From Cupriavidus malaysiensis (lineage in GTDB: Bacteria > Pseudomonadota > Gammaproteobacteria > Burkholderiales > Burkholderiaceae): DNA of 64,000 nt. Where the stretch lies: NCBI RefSeq assembly GCF_001854325.1, contig NZ_CP017755.1, positions 2,604,001 to 2,668,000 on the forward strand, written 5' to 3'. Shown one piece after another: positions 44,351 to 53,404 of this stretch (positions within the stretch are counted from its first letter, which is position 1; every line of letters begins with the position of its first letter). Made by a program: the position numbers and the translations under genes. The notes below the pieces were generated by a model. It was given only the letters and a program-made list of their open reading frames with translations, had not been told where the DNA came from and did not search any database.

Positions 44351-45829
44351 TCAATCGCGCGCCGTAGCCGGCACTTCCCGCACCGCCGGCGCCTGCTGCC
44401 AGCCCCCGCCCAGCGCCACGAACAGGCCGATCTGGTTGAAGGCGAGCTGGCTGTCCGAGGCGGCCAGGTCCATTTCCGCCGATGCCAGGCTGCGTTCCGC
44501 GTCCAGGCTCGACAGGTAGGGCGTGCGCCCCGCCTGGTAGAGGCGCCGCTGCTGCGCGGCGGCACCGGCGGCCTGGTCGCGCGCGGCGCGCAGCGCGGCA
44601 TTGCGTTCCTGCTCGCGCCCGTAGCGGCTCAGCGCCGTGCGGGTCTCCAGCAGGGCCTTGAGCACCACGCCGTCGAAGCGCGCCAGCGCCGCGTCGGCGC
44701 CGGCTTCCATGCCGTGGATGCGCGGGCGTACACCGTTGGTGGGCAGGTTCCAGGTGATGCCGGGGCCGATGCCCCAATGCGCGGTCGGCCCGGTGCCGAA
44801 GTCCGACAGCATGCCGGTGAGGCCGGCCGAGGCGCCGATGCGGATGGACGGATACAGATCGGCCGTGGCCACGCCGATGCGCGCGGTGGCGGCAGCCAGC
44901 TCGCGCTCGGCCTGGCGCACGTCCGGGCGGCGCTTGAGCAGCGCGGCGCCGTCGCCCACCGGCAGCGGACGGCTCAGGCGCGGCTCCTCCTCGCAGGCGA
45001 AGGCCTCCGGCGCCAGCGAGCCGGGCGGCTGGCCCAGCAGCGCGGCAAGCCGGAAGCCCGCGCCTTCGCGCTCGGCCTCGAAGCGCGGCAGCGCCGCGCG
45101 CAGGGTGTCGGCCTGGGCCTGCGCGCGCATGGCGTCGGCAGGCTGGCCGCGGCCGGCGGCCACCAGCTTGCGTACCAGTTCGGCCTGGTGTTCGGCCAGC
45201 CTGGCCTGCTGCGTGGCCACCTCGTGCTCGTGCGTGGCGGCGCAACCCTGCACATAGGCACGCACCGTCTCGGCGACCACGCCGACGCGCGCCGCGTCGA
45301 GCGCGGCGGCACCGGCTTCGGCGCCGGCCAGCGCGGCTTCGTCGGCGCGCGCGAGCTTGCCGAAGAAGTCGATCAGGTAGGACACCGAGAAGCCCGCATC
45401 GCCGATGCTCAGGGCCGGGATCTTCTCCGTCTTGAGCAGGCTCTCGCCGGACAGCTGGGTGCGCTGCGCGCTGCCCCAGAGCGCGCCCTGCGGCAGGTTC
45501 TCGGCCTCCACCTCGTGGTAGATGGCGATGGCGCGGCGCAGGTTGGCGGCGGCCGCGCGCAGGTCGGTATTGGCGGTCAGCGCCTGCCGCACCAGCTGGT
45601 CGAGCCTGGCATCGTCGTACAGGCGCCACCAGTCGTCGGGCGGCGCGTCGGCCGAGACCCCGGCCGCGGCCCGGGCCCCGTCCGCGCCGTCGCCGGTAAG
45701 CGGGCCATTGGCGGCGGGCGCCTGCACCAGCGCCTGCGCCGGCACGTGGTAATCGGGGCCGACGGTGGTGCAGCCGGCCAGCAGCGTGGCGACCAGCAAC
45801 GGCAGCGCAGCCAGGCGCGGGGTCCTCAT
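44351..45829 (-). CDS. Outer-membrane efflux lipoprotein, NodT/RND-type outer membrane factor
   Basis: The 492-residue protein has a lipoprotein signal (LLVATLLAGC, lipid site Cys20) followed by TVGPDYHVP, then two outer-membrane-efflux (OEP) repeats, with DWWRLYDDARLDQLV and LLKRRPDVRQAERELAAATA as typical NodT-family segments. It forms the trimeric outer-membrane channel for the FUSC/HlyD pump encoded just upstream. The start overlaps the HlyD stop (ATGA). Confidence 0.92.
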   Translation of the reverse strand: MRTPRLAALPLLVATLLAGCTTVGPDYHVPAQALVQAPAANGPLTGDGADGARAAAGVSADAPPDDWWRLYDDARLDQLVRQALTANTDLRAAAANLRRAIAIYHEVEAENLPQGALWGSAQRTQLSGESLLKTEKIPALSIGDAGFSVSYLIDFFGKLARADEAALAGAEAGAAALDAARVGVVAETVRAYVQGCAATHEHEVATQQARLAEHQAELVRKLVAAGRGQPADAMRAQAQADTLRAALPRFEAEREGAGFRLAALLGQPPGSLAPEAFACEEEPRLSRPLPVGDGAALLKRRPDVRQAERELAAATARIGVATADLYPSIRIGASAGLTGMLSDFGTGPTAHWGIGPGITWNLPTNGVRPRIHGMEAGADAALARFDGVVLKALLETRTALSRYGREQERNAALRAARDQAAGAAAQQRRLYQAGRTPYLSSLDAERSLASAEMDLAASDSQLAFNQIGLFVALGGGWQQAPAVREVPATARD

Positions 45830-46725
45830 GAGCGGCTCCCCTGCGGCGCCGCGGCCGCGCCGTCTTCCCGCACCGACACCGTGGCGGTGCGGCCGGACAC
45901 CAGCCGCACGCCGGCCGGCACCGCGTCGAAGACGATGCGCACCGGCACACGCTGCGCCAGCCGCACCCAGTTGAAGGTCGGGTTCACGTTGGGCAGCAGG
46001 GTCGCGCCGTTGCTGCGGTCGCGGTCTTCGATGCCGGCGGCGATGCTCTGCACGTGGCCCCGCAGCGGCTGCGCTTCGCCCATGATGCGGATGTCGACCG
46101 GCGCGCCGACACGGATGCCGTGCAGCTTGGTTTCCTCGAAGTAGCCTTCGACATGGAAGGACTCCACGTCCACCATCGAGAACACCGGCTTGCCGGTGCT
46201 GACATAGTCGCCCAGGCGTGGCAGGCGGTCGTTGACATAGCCCTCCACCGGGCTCAGCACGGTGGTGCGCGCCAGGTTGAGCTGCGCCACCGCCACCGCG
46301 GCCTCGGCCTGGGCCAGCGCCGCCGCGCCCTCCTCCACGCGCGCCCGCCCCTCTTCCACCACCTCGGCCGACACCACGCCGCTCAACGCCACGCTGCGCG
46401 CCGCCTCGCGCCGCGCCTGCGCCAGCACCGCGCGGCGGGCCGCGGCGTTGGCCTGCGCCTGGCGCAGCGCCAGCGCGAAGCGGTCGCGGTCGATCACGAA
46501 CAGCGGCTGGCCGCGGTGCACGCGCTGGTTGTCCTTGACCAGCACCTGCGTGACCAGTCCGGAGACATCGGGCGCCACCTGCACCACCTCGGCACGCACA
46601 TGGCCGTCGCGCGTCCAGGGCGCCACGGTGTAGTACTGCCACAAGTGGAAGGCGACGCAGGCGGCGAGCGCCGCCGCGGCCAGGGTCAGCACGACGGAAA
46701 GAAGGGAACGCGGACGGAAACTCAT
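45826..46725 (-). CDS. HlyD/AaeA-type membrane fusion (periplasmic adaptor) protein
   Basis: The 299-residue protein has one N-terminal membrane helix (about 8-28), a biotinyl-lipoyl-like half motif (TRDGHVRAEVVQVAPDVSG), an alpha-helical hairpin rich in Ala/Glu (about 80-150) and a second half motif (TTVLSPVEGYVNDRLPRLGD). This is the AaeA/EmrA-like form used with FUSC pumps. It joins the inner-membrane pump to the outer-membrane factor. Confidence 0.9.
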   Translation of the reverse strand: MSFRPRSLLSVVLTLAAAALAACVAFHLWQYYTVAPWTRDGHVRAEVVQVAPDVSGLVTQVLVKDNQRVHRGQPLFVIDRDRFALALRQAQANAAARRAVLAQARREAARSVALSGVVSAEVVEEGRARVEEGAAALAQAEAAVAVAQLNLARTTVLSPVEGYVNDRLPRLGDYVSTGKPVFSMVDVESFHVEGYFEETKLHGIRVGAPVDIRIMGEAQPLRGHVQSIAAGIEDRDRSNGATLLPNVNPTFNWVRLAQRVPVRIVFDAVPAGVRLVSGRTATVSVREDGAAAAPQGSRS

Positions 46726-46931
46726 GGGTGCAACCAGCGCGCGGCGGCCACGACGCCACCGAGCAGCAGGGTGTAGAGAGCAAGGTTGAACAGGGAACGG
46801 TGCCAGACCACGCGATAGAAGCCGGCGCGGGCCAGGCCGGCGCGCAGCAGCACCATCAGGACCAGGGCCAGCAGCATCAGCAGCAGCAGCGTCGGCACGA
46901 ACACGCCATAGACGTTGATCTCGCCGCTCAT
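46722..46931 (-). CDS. DUF1656 small membrane protein (AaeX-like)
   Basis: The 69-residue protein starts MSGEINVYGVFVPTLLLLML and has two hydrophobic helices, the normal form of DUF1656/AaeX proteins always found between a FUSC pump and its HlyD partner. GGGAGA precedes the ATG. Its role in the pump is unproven. It overlaps the adaptor gene by four bases. Confidence 0.9.
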   Translation of the reverse strand: MSGEINVYGVFVPTLLLLMLLALVLMVLLRAGLARAGFYRVVWHRSLFNLALYTLLLGGVVAAARWLHP

Positions 46932-46962
46932 CGCATCTCCCGGCGGGCAGTACGGCGGCGCC

Positions 46963-49110
46963 TCATGACGCACGTCCCGGCATGTCGTGGCAGGTCGGAT
47001 AGAGCGTGACCTGCAACACCACCAGCGCCGCGCGGGCCTCGCGCGCGGCCCGGTTGGGCGGCGCGGCGAGCTGGACCAGGGCGGCATCGATGCCGAGCGA
47101 CAGCGTGCTCGGCGCGGGAATGTGCGCGGCATGCAGCCGCCCGCGGAAATGCGCGGCCATGCCGTCCAGCACGCCGGCCACCGCCGCGCGCGCCGCCGGC
47201 GGCAGGGCCGGCAGGCTGCGGTGCAGCGCCAGCGCGCTGAAGCCGGCCTGCAATTCGGCAAAGCCATCGCTGGACAGCGAAGCGTCGCTGGCGGCCAGGC
47301 GCGGCACCAGCTGGCTGAGCCGGTCCAGCATGCGGCCGCCCAGCGCGCCAGGGCCGGCACCCGCGCCGGCGACGCGCGTCACGGCGGCGTCGGCCAGGTC
47401 CTTCCAGCCGGCGCGGATCAGGCGGTGCGCCGCCACGCGGGCGCCGAAAGGCCGCGTCACCATCGACCAGAACGGCGCGAACAGCATGGCGCCGACGCTG
47501 GCCAGCATGGTGTTGAAGATGCCGAGGAAATTGACATCGTAGACGCTGTGGAAATTGGCCAGCGAGGCGGTGTTGACCGACAGCAGCATGGCGATCAGGT
47601 TGAAGCCGGGACGCTGGATCAGCACGCCGATGCCCAGGTAAGGCAGGGCCAGCAGCGCGGCCAGGGTCTCGAAATCGTGAGTGGTGGGCACCACCAGGAA
47701 CAGGTAGAAGCAGGACACCGCCAGGCACATCGCCGACCAGCGCACGAAGGTGCGTGCCACCGGGCGCGGCTCCTCGATGGTGGCGAAGAAGCAGCAGGCG
47801 ATCGCGGCCACCGCCACCGCGCCACCGCCGTCCTCCCAGCCCGAGGCGATCCACAGCAGGCCGGCGCAGAACACCGCCAGGCCGGTCGAGCCGGCGTACC
47901 ACAGCAGCATGCCGTGATCGTGGTGGTGGGCGCGCACCACCGGCTCGCCGCGGTGGCGCAGGCGCGGCCCGCGCAGGCCGCGCAGCCCGGTGCGCCGGCC
48001 CGCCAGGCGCCGCTGCAGCGTGCGGCAGTCCTCGCACAGCGCGGCCAGCGTGCGCAGGTGGTCGGCGGCGGCGGCAACCAGGCTGGCATGCCAGCGGCGA
48101 TGGCCGGCCAGCGTATCGGTGGCGTCACCCGCGGTGGCGTCACCCGCGGTGGCGTCACCCGCGGTGGCGTCACCCGCGGTGCCGTCACCCGCGCCGGCCT
48201 CATCCGCGCCGGCGGCCGCAGGGGCCTGGCCGCTGCCTTCGAGGTCGCCGTCCAGCCGCGGCGCGGGCCCGGCAAAGCCGGCGCGGCACCAGGCGCGCAG
48301 CCGCGCCATGGCGTCCGCCAGCGGCGCCGGGATGCCCTCGGGATGGCGGCGCAGGTCCTGCATCACGCCGGCCAGCGAGGACAGCACCGGCAGCAGCAGG
48401 GTCATGCGCTCGCGCAGCGCCGCCGCCATGCGCAGCACCTGCGCATTCTCGGCATCGTAGGACAGCTGGGCGATCAGCTGGTCCAGCGCCAGGATGTCCG
48501 CCGCCAGCCGGTGGCGGCTGCCGTGGCGCAGTACGCTGGCCTCGGCGTCGGCCGACAGCATGTCGCCGGCCCACAACGCCGCGTCGGCCAGCCAGGCGGC
48601 GGCACGCGCGCCCAGCGCGCTCGCCACGTTGGCCGGAAAGACCACCGAGCCCACCACGCCGGCGCAGACGATGCCGATCACGATCTCCTCGATGCGCGCC
48701 ACCGCGATGTCGAAGATCTGCTCGGGCTGGCCCACCGCGGGCAGCGCCACGATCGGCAGGGTGTAGGCGGCCAGCAGGAAGACGTAGCTGCGCGGGGTGC
48801 GCTGCAGCAGCGACAGGTACAGCAGCAGCGCGGTCCACAGGCTGACCGCCGCCATCAGCAGCACCGGGCCGTTGACCAGCAGCGGCACCGTCACCACCGC
48901 CGCGCTGGCGCCCAGCAGCGTGCCGAGCACGCGGTAGGCCGCCTTCGAGCGGGTCGCGCCGGTCAGCGGATGGGAGACGAAATAGACGGTCGCCATGGCC
49001 CAGTAGGGGCGCGGCAGGTCCATCCACAGCGCGATGTAGAGCGCCAGCATCGCCGCAAGGAAGGCCTTCAGCGAGAACAGCCACTGCCGGGCACTGGGCC
49101 AGCCGGACAT
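46963..49110 (-). CDS. FUSC-family inner-membrane transporter (AaeB-like aromatic acid efflux)
   Basis: The 715-residue protein has the two-block FUSC layout: about six helices near the N-terminus (FLAAMLALYIALWMDLPRPY, then FVSHPLTGATRSKAAYRVLG), a long cytoplasmic region, and about five more helices (WIASGWEDGGGAVAVAAIA, FNLIAMLLSVNTASLANFHS). AaeB relatives export hydroxylated aromatic acids such as p-hydroxybenzoate. The central linker carries a GDATA repeat from a 15-bp tandem DNA repeat. The ATG at 49110 (MSGWPSARQWLFSLKAF) fits the family. Confidence 0.9.
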   Translation of the reverse strand: MSGWPSARQWLFSLKAFLAAMLALYIALWMDLPRPYWAMATVYFVSHPLTGATRSKAAYRVLGTLLGASAAVVTVPLLVNGPVLLMAAVSLWTALLLYLSLLQRTPRSYVFLLAAYTLPIVALPAVGQPEQIFDIAVARIEEIVIGIVCAGVVGSVVFPANVASALGARAAAWLADAALWAGDMLSADAEASVLRHGSRHRLAADILALDQLIAQLSYDAENAQVLRMAAALRERMTLLLPVLSSLAGVMQDLRRHPEGIPAPLADAMARLRAWCRAGFAGPAPRLDGDLEGSGQAPAAAGADEAGAGDGTAGDATAGDATAGDATAGDATDTLAGHRRWHASLVAAAADHLRTLAALCEDCRTLQRRLAGRRTGLRGLRGPRLRHRGEPVVRAHHHDHGMLLWYAGSTGLAVFCAGLLWIASGWEDGGGAVAVAAIACCFFATIEEPRPVARTFVRWSAMCLAVSCFYLFLVVPTTHDFETLAALLALPYLGIGVLIQRPGFNLIAMLLSVNTASLANFHSVYDVNFLGIFNTMLASVGAMLFAPFWSMVTRPFGARVAAHRLIRAGWKDLADAAVTRVAGAGAGPGALGGRMLDRLSQLVPRLAASDASLSSDGFAELQAGFSALALHRSLPALPPAARAAVAGVLDGMAAHFRGRLHAAHIPAPSTLSLGIDAALVQLAAPPNRAAREARAALVVLQVTLYPTCHDMPGRAS
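48121..48195 (-). repeat. 15-bp tandem repeat in the FUSC gene (4 perfect + 1 imperfect copies)
   Basis: GGCGTCACCCGCGGT is repeated four times exactly and once with changes, encoding GDATA units in the cytoplasmic linker of the pump. The unit keeps frame, so linker length may vary between strains. Confidence 0.9.
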
Positions 49111-49229
49111 GGTGACGAACCTGTTGGAATGGAATGGGAATGGATGGGGCGCCGGCACGGCCGCTGCGCTGGCGGCCGCGCCGTGCGGAAGGGGCGGCGC
49201 GCGCCGGGGCGGGCGCCGCGCGATCGTCG

Positions 49230-49463
49230 TCAAGCGATGCCGGCGACCTCGGCCAAGGGCAGGCTGCGGCATGCCGACCGGCCCGCGCGCCGCGTGCCGG
49301 GCCTGCGCGGCGTGTGCGCGCTGGCGCCGTCGAGACGGGCCAGGCCGCCGGACAGCTCACGGGCGCGCGCATTGCCCGCGGGGAAAATGCAACAGCCCGC
49401 CGCGGCCACGATGGCGACGGCCGTCGCGACGGTGGCGGGACGCGCATGCGCACGGATCATCAT
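49230..49463 (-). CDS. Small exported protein upstream of the efflux operon (hypothetical)
   Basis: The frame encodes 77 residues beginning MMIRAHARPATVATAVAIVA, a plausible signal sequence, followed by Arg/Ala/Ser-rich sequence without a known domain. AAGGAAG lies five bases before the ATG. It reads toward the FUSC gene, 119 bases away, in the same direction, so it may be the first gene of the efflux operon. Codon choice is unremarkable; it could also be a spurious frame. Confidence 0.45.
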   Translation of the reverse strand: MMIRAHARPATVATAVAIVAAAGCCIFPAGNARARELSGGLARLDGASAHTPRRPGTRRAGRSACRSLPLAEVAGIA

Positions 49464-49597
49464 CTTGCTTCCTTCATTCTGCGAAAACCGGCGGATGGCC
49501 CGGCCCGCGCCCGCCGAGGCAAGGCGCGCGGTGTGGCGCGGGGGCCACGGGGGCATCCGGGGGCACCGGTGGAAACAAAGTGTAGTCAAATCCCCGG

Positions 49598-49610
49598 CAT
49601 TCTCAGAATG
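49598..49610. promoter_or_regulatory. 13-bp palindrome in the divergent lysR/efflux promoter region
   Basis: CATTCTCAGAATG is a perfect dyad around a C. It lies in AT-rich DNA, 49 bases before the LysR start and upstream of the divergent efflux genes. This is the usual position for a LysR regulator binding site, although the strict T-N11-A form is not met. Confidence 0.5.
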
Positions 49611-49658
49611 ATTTAATATTACACATCGCATTCGCTTTTTTCATACAAGGAGGCCACC

Positions 49659-50552
49659 GTGGCCATGGACATCCGCGCCCTGCGCTATTTCGTCGAAACC
49701 GCGCGGCTGAGGAGCTTCACGCAGGCCGCCGCCTCCCTCTTCGTGACCCAGTCCACCATCAGCAAGATGGTGCGCCAGCTGGAAGAGGAGGTCGGCCAGC
49801 CGCTGCTGATCCGCGAGGGCAAGCAGGTGCGCCTGACCGACGTGGGCCGGGTGGTCTACGAACGCGGCCAGGAAGCGCTCGGCGTGGTCCACCGGCTCCA
49901 GCTCGAGGTGGCCGACCTGTCCTCGCTCGGGCGCGGCCAGCTCACCGTGGGCATCCCGCCGATGGCCAACCTGTTCTTCTCTCCGGCGGTCAGTGCCTTC
50001 CGCCAGCGCTACCCCAACCTGGAACTGCGCCTGGCCGAGCACGGCGGGCACCTGGTCGAGCAGCAGGTGGCCAGCGGCGAACTGGAGGTCGGCGCCACCG
50101 TGCTGCCGGGCGACAGCGGGCTGGCGCTCGCCTCGCGCCAGTTCGCCAGCCATCCGATCTGGGTGGCCGGGCCGCGCAAGGCCAAGTGGGCCAAGGGCAA
50201 GACCGTCACGCTGGCCGCCCTGCGCGACGAACCGCTGGTACTGCTCAACGACGACTTCTCGCTGACGCGCAAGCTGCGCCTGGCCTTCCTCGACGCCCGC
50301 ATCGAACCGCGCATCGTGGCGCAGAGCGGGCACTGGGACTTCCTAGCCTCGATGGCGGCGGCCGGCCTGGGCACGACCTTCCTGCCGCGTCCGCTGCTGG
50401 CCAAGCTGCACATCGAGGACGACCTGGCCGTGGCGCGGCTGGTCGAGCCCGATATGGACTGGGCGCTGGCGCATATCTGGCAGCCCGGCCGCTATCTGTC
50501 GCATGCGGCGCGCGCCTGGCTGGACGTGTGCAGCGAGGTGCTGGGGGCCTGA
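49659..50552 (+). CDS. LysR-family transcriptional regulator (AaeR-like, divergent from the efflux operon)
   Basis: The 297-residue protein begins with the LysR winged helix (MDIRALRYFVETARLRSFTQ, then TQSTISKMVRQLEEEVGQPL) and has a LysR substrate-binding domain (about 90-295). GTG at 49659 is chosen because AAGGAGG stands five bases upstream; the ATG six bases later is the alternative. The divergent position beside FUSC/DUF1656/HlyD genes matches AaeR, which activates efflux when aromatic acids accumulate. Confidence 0.9.
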   Translation: MAMDIRALRYFVETARLRSFTQAAASLFVTQSTISKMVRQLEEEVGQPLLIREGKQVRLTDVGRVVYERGQEALGVVHRLQLEVADLSSLGRGQLTVGIPPMANLFFSPAVSAFRQRYPNLELRLAEHGGHLVEQQVASGELEVGATVLPGDSGLALASRQFASHPIWVAGPRKAKWAKGKTVTLAALRDEPLVLLNDDFSLTRKLRLAFLDARIEPRIVAQSGHWDFLASMAAAGLGTTFLPRPLLAKLHIEDDLAVARLVEPDMDWALAHIWQPGRYLSHAARAWLDVCSEVLGA

Positions 50553-50697
50553 GCGGCACCGGACCGGGCTGGCCGCCTTCAGGACCGGCGCCCGGCTGCC
50601 GTTATCCGTCGCAGGGCAGTCACGACAAGCCGGAGCCTGGAACAGGCACGGCGGCGTGCGCCGGCTCGCCGCTGCCCGCCGAACCACGCTCCGACGC

Positions 50698-52830
50698 ATG
50701 AACACCACAGACTACCGCAGCGACTCGAGGAGCGACGCTTCCCAGCTATACGGCACCGCCTGCGCCGCCCCGCTGCGGGACCTGGGCACAGACCTGCGCC
50801 TCGCCGCGCCCGCCATCGTCGACGAGTTCTACGACCGTCTGGCACGGCTTTCCGGCCGGCAGCCGCTGCTCGAGGCGCTGTCGGCCGCCGAACTGGCCCG
50901 GCTCAAGCAGCTCCAGCAAGGCAACCTGCTCGCGCTCGCCGCAACCGACCTGAACGAGACGGACCACGGCACCATGGCGATGCGGGTCGGCAAGGTGCAT
51001 GCCATGGTCGGCCTGGCCAGCGAGGCCCTGGTCCACAGCGAGGACATCCTGCACACCGCCGTCCACCGGCACCTCGACGCCAGCCGGCACGGCGAAGCCC
51101 TGTCGATCTTGTCGCGCCGGCTGATCCGCGACGTGGCCTGGCAGATCCGCGCCTACGAGGAGATGGAAAGCTCGCGCCACCAGGTACTGCTGGACATCAC
51201 CCGCCTGGCCTGGGCGGCCGGCAGCTATACGGACCTGATCGGCCAGGCCGTCGGGATCCTCGGCCGGCATGGCGAGATCGCCGGCTGCTCGATCGGGCGG
51301 CCGGACCAGCACGGGCGCTTCCGCTTCGAGGCGGCCAGCGGGACGAACATCGAACCCTACCTGACCTATCTGGAGCATTCGCCGGCCAGCGCCATCGAGG
51401 CCGACAGCGGCAGCCGGGGCCGTGGGCCCACCGGCCGCGCCTGGCTGGGCCGGACCATCGAGCGCTGCCTGAACTTCGCCACCGACGCCCGCATGGCACC
51501 GTGGCGCGACGCCGCGGCGCAGGCCGGCTACCGCTCCAGCGCGGCGATCCCGCTGCACCAGCCCGGCTGCGCGCCGACCGCGGTCCTGACACTGTACTGC
51601 GCCTATCCGGGCGGCTTCGCCGGGCCGCACCACGAGGCCTTCCTGACACAGCTGCAGGCCTTGCTGACCTTCGCGCTGGCAAGGTTCGACCTGCGCACGG
51701 GACTCTCGGTGGCGATCCCCTACGTCACGCGCCAGCACTGGGCCGCGCTGCTGAGGTCGGACGCTCTCGAGATGCACTACCAGCCCTTGCTGGACCTGCG
51801 CTCGGGCACCGTCAGCAAGGCCGAGGCGCTGGCCCGGCTGCGCGACGGCGAGCGGCTGCTCGCTCCCGGCACCTTCCTGCCCGCGCTGTCGCCGGAGGAC
51901 TTCCTTGAACTGTATGCCCGCGGCCTGCGCCAGGCGCTGGCGCAGCGACGGCACTGGCTGCGCCACGGCTTCGACCTGGACCTGTCGCTCAACCTGCCGT
52001 TCAGCGGACTCGGCGACCGCCGCTACTTCGAGGCCACCCGGCAATTGCTGAGCGAGCAGGACTGCCCCGGCCACAAGCTGACCCTGGAGATCCTGGAGAC
52101 AGACGACCTTCCGCGCGGCATCGACATCGGCGCAGAGCTGGCCCGCTTCAAGACGCTCGGCGTGCGGCTGGCCGAGGACGACCTCGGCTCCGGGCACAGC
52201 AGCCTGACGCGCCTGCGCAACCTGCCTTTCGATACGATCAAGATCGACCGCAGCCTGGTCGCCGCGCGCGCGGACCAGCCCCCGGGCGACAGCGCCCTGC
52301 ACTTCATCTACCAGCTGACCCGTCTCGGCCATGCCCTGGGCAAGTCGGTCATCGTCGAAGGTGTCGAGGACGAAGACCTGCTGGAAGCCATCGCGATTCT
52401 CGGCGCGGACGCGGTGCAAGGCTATGTGGTGGCCCGCCCGATGTCCTCCGGGCAGCTGCTGGAATGGCTGGCCGGCAGGCAGGCGCGGCTTCCGGCAAGT
52501 CCGCCGGCACCGGGCAGCACGCTGGCCAGGCTGGCCCGGCTGCTGGTGTGGGAGGAGACCCTCCACCTGCTGCTGCGCGAAGCGCCGGAGCGCACCGCCG
52601 ACGGCGGCGCGGACGCACCGCCGCCGGGCGCGGCCGGGGCCGGCCCCCGGCACGCTTCCCTGGCGGGCATGGCCGAACTGCTGCTGGCACCGGCGCCCCC
52701 GCGCGCCAGGAGCCGGCACCTGCATCAACGCATGCATGACCTGCTCCATGCGGCCTGGTCGCACGGGCCGCGCAGCCCGGCCTACGCCGCCGCGCGCGAA
52801 CGCCTGGTCTCGACCCTGTGCGCGGCCTAG
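50698..52830 (+). CDS. Globin-coupled GAF-EAL protein, predicted c-di-GMP phosphodiesterase
   Basis: The 710-residue protein seems to hold a protoglobin sensor (about 25-165) with RVGKVHAMVGL giving the proximal heme ligand His101, a GAF-like domain (about 175-335) and an EAL domain (about 345-590). Catalytic EAL residues are all present: E376 in the EAL motif, N432, E464, D494/D495, K515, E554 and Q574. There is no GGDEF domain. It should hydrolyse c-di-GMP under control of oxygen or another heme gas. About 120 extra C-terminal residues match nothing I know. No Shine-Dalgarno sequence stands before the ATG. It lies 145 bases after lysR. Confidence 0.83.
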   Translation: MNTTDYRSDSRSDASQLYGTACAAPLRDLGTDLRLAAPAIVDEFYDRLARLSGRQPLLEALSAAELARLKQLQQGNLLALAATDLNETDHGTMAMRVGKVHAMVGLASEALVHSEDILHTAVHRHLDASRHGEALSILSRRLIRDVAWQIRAYEEMESSRHQVLLDITRLAWAAGSYTDLIGQAVGILGRHGEIAGCSIGRPDQHGRFRFEAASGTNIEPYLTYLEHSPASAIEADSGSRGRGPTGRAWLGRTIERCLNFATDARMAPWRDAAAQAGYRSSAAIPLHQPGCAPTAVLTLYCAYPGGFAGPHHEAFLTQLQALLTFALARFDLRTGLSVAIPYVTRQHWAALLRSDALEMHYQPLLDLRSGTVSKAEALARLRDGERLLAPGTFLPALSPEDFLELYARGLRQALAQRRHWLRHGFDLDLSLNLPFSGLGDRRYFEATRQLLSEQDCPGHKLTLEILETDDLPRGIDIGAELARFKTLGVRLAEDDLGSGHSSLTRLRNLPFDTIKIDRSLVAARADQPPGDSALHFIYQLTRLGHALGKSVIVEGVEDEDLLEAIAILGADAVQGYVVARPMSSGQLLEWLAGRQARLPASPPAPGSTLARLARLLVWEETLHLLLREAPERTADGGADAPPPGAAGAGPRHASLAGMAELLLAPAPPRARSRHLHQRMHDLLHAAWSHGPRSPAYAAARERLVSTLCAA

Positions 52831-52882
52831 ACCGCTGAATCATGGAAATAGACCAGCAGTGGACTAGTGGACTCGTGCCCCG

Positions 52883-53404
52883 CTACTGCAGGTTGCCCCA
52901 GCGCGGCACCGCCGGCTCGGCGGCAGCCCACTTCCAGCGCCCGCCCTGCTCGCAGGCCGTGGTGAGGAACCAGGCGCGCCGCCGCGCGGCGTCGTCGTCG
53001 ACCGAAAACAGGGCTTCCTTGCAACGCGCCAGCGGCGTGTCGATGACACGGGTGACGCGCAGCCAGCCATGCGCGTTGCCATAGGGCAAGGGGTGGCGGA
53101 TCTCCCAGCGCTCCAGGCGATCGGGCTCGAGGGTGCCGATGACGGCGGCGATGCTGTCCTGCTCGGCTTCGTGCCAATGGCGGAAGAAGGCCTTGCCGGC
53201 GGCGTCGGCCGCCGCACTGACGCCGATCGCCACCCCCGCGCCCAGCGCCGGATTGGCGGTCAGCGCACCGGTGGCGACACCGGCCACCGCACCGGAGATA
53301 TCGCCGAACGAGGAACAGCCGCCCAGCGATGACAGCAGCGCGCCGGCCGCCAGGATGCGCAGCAGGACGCGGCGCGGCGCCTGCGCCCCCGGCACCGCAT
53401 TCAT
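52883..53404 (-). CDS. Lipoprotein, paralogue of the adjacent gene
   Basis: The 173-residue product has a lipobox (LLSSLGGC) with a Cys-Ser-Ser start to the mature protein, a Gly/Ala-rich segment that could be a glycine zipper, and a C-terminal half ending in the WGNLQ pentapeptide. The neighbouring protein shares the ending and the pattern 'CKE-F-V-D ... W-KWA-AEPA', so the two arose by duplication. It overlaps the upstream gene (ATGA). No known function. Confidence 0.72.
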   Translation of the reverse strand: MNAVPGAQAPRRVLLRILAAGALLSSLGGCSSFGDISGAVAGVATGALTANPALGAGVAIGVSAAADAAGKAFFRHWHEAEQDSIAAVIGTLEPDRLERWEIRHPLPYGNAHGWLRVTRVIDTPLARCKEALFSVDDDAARRRAWFLTTACEQGGRWKWAAAEPAVPRWGNLQ

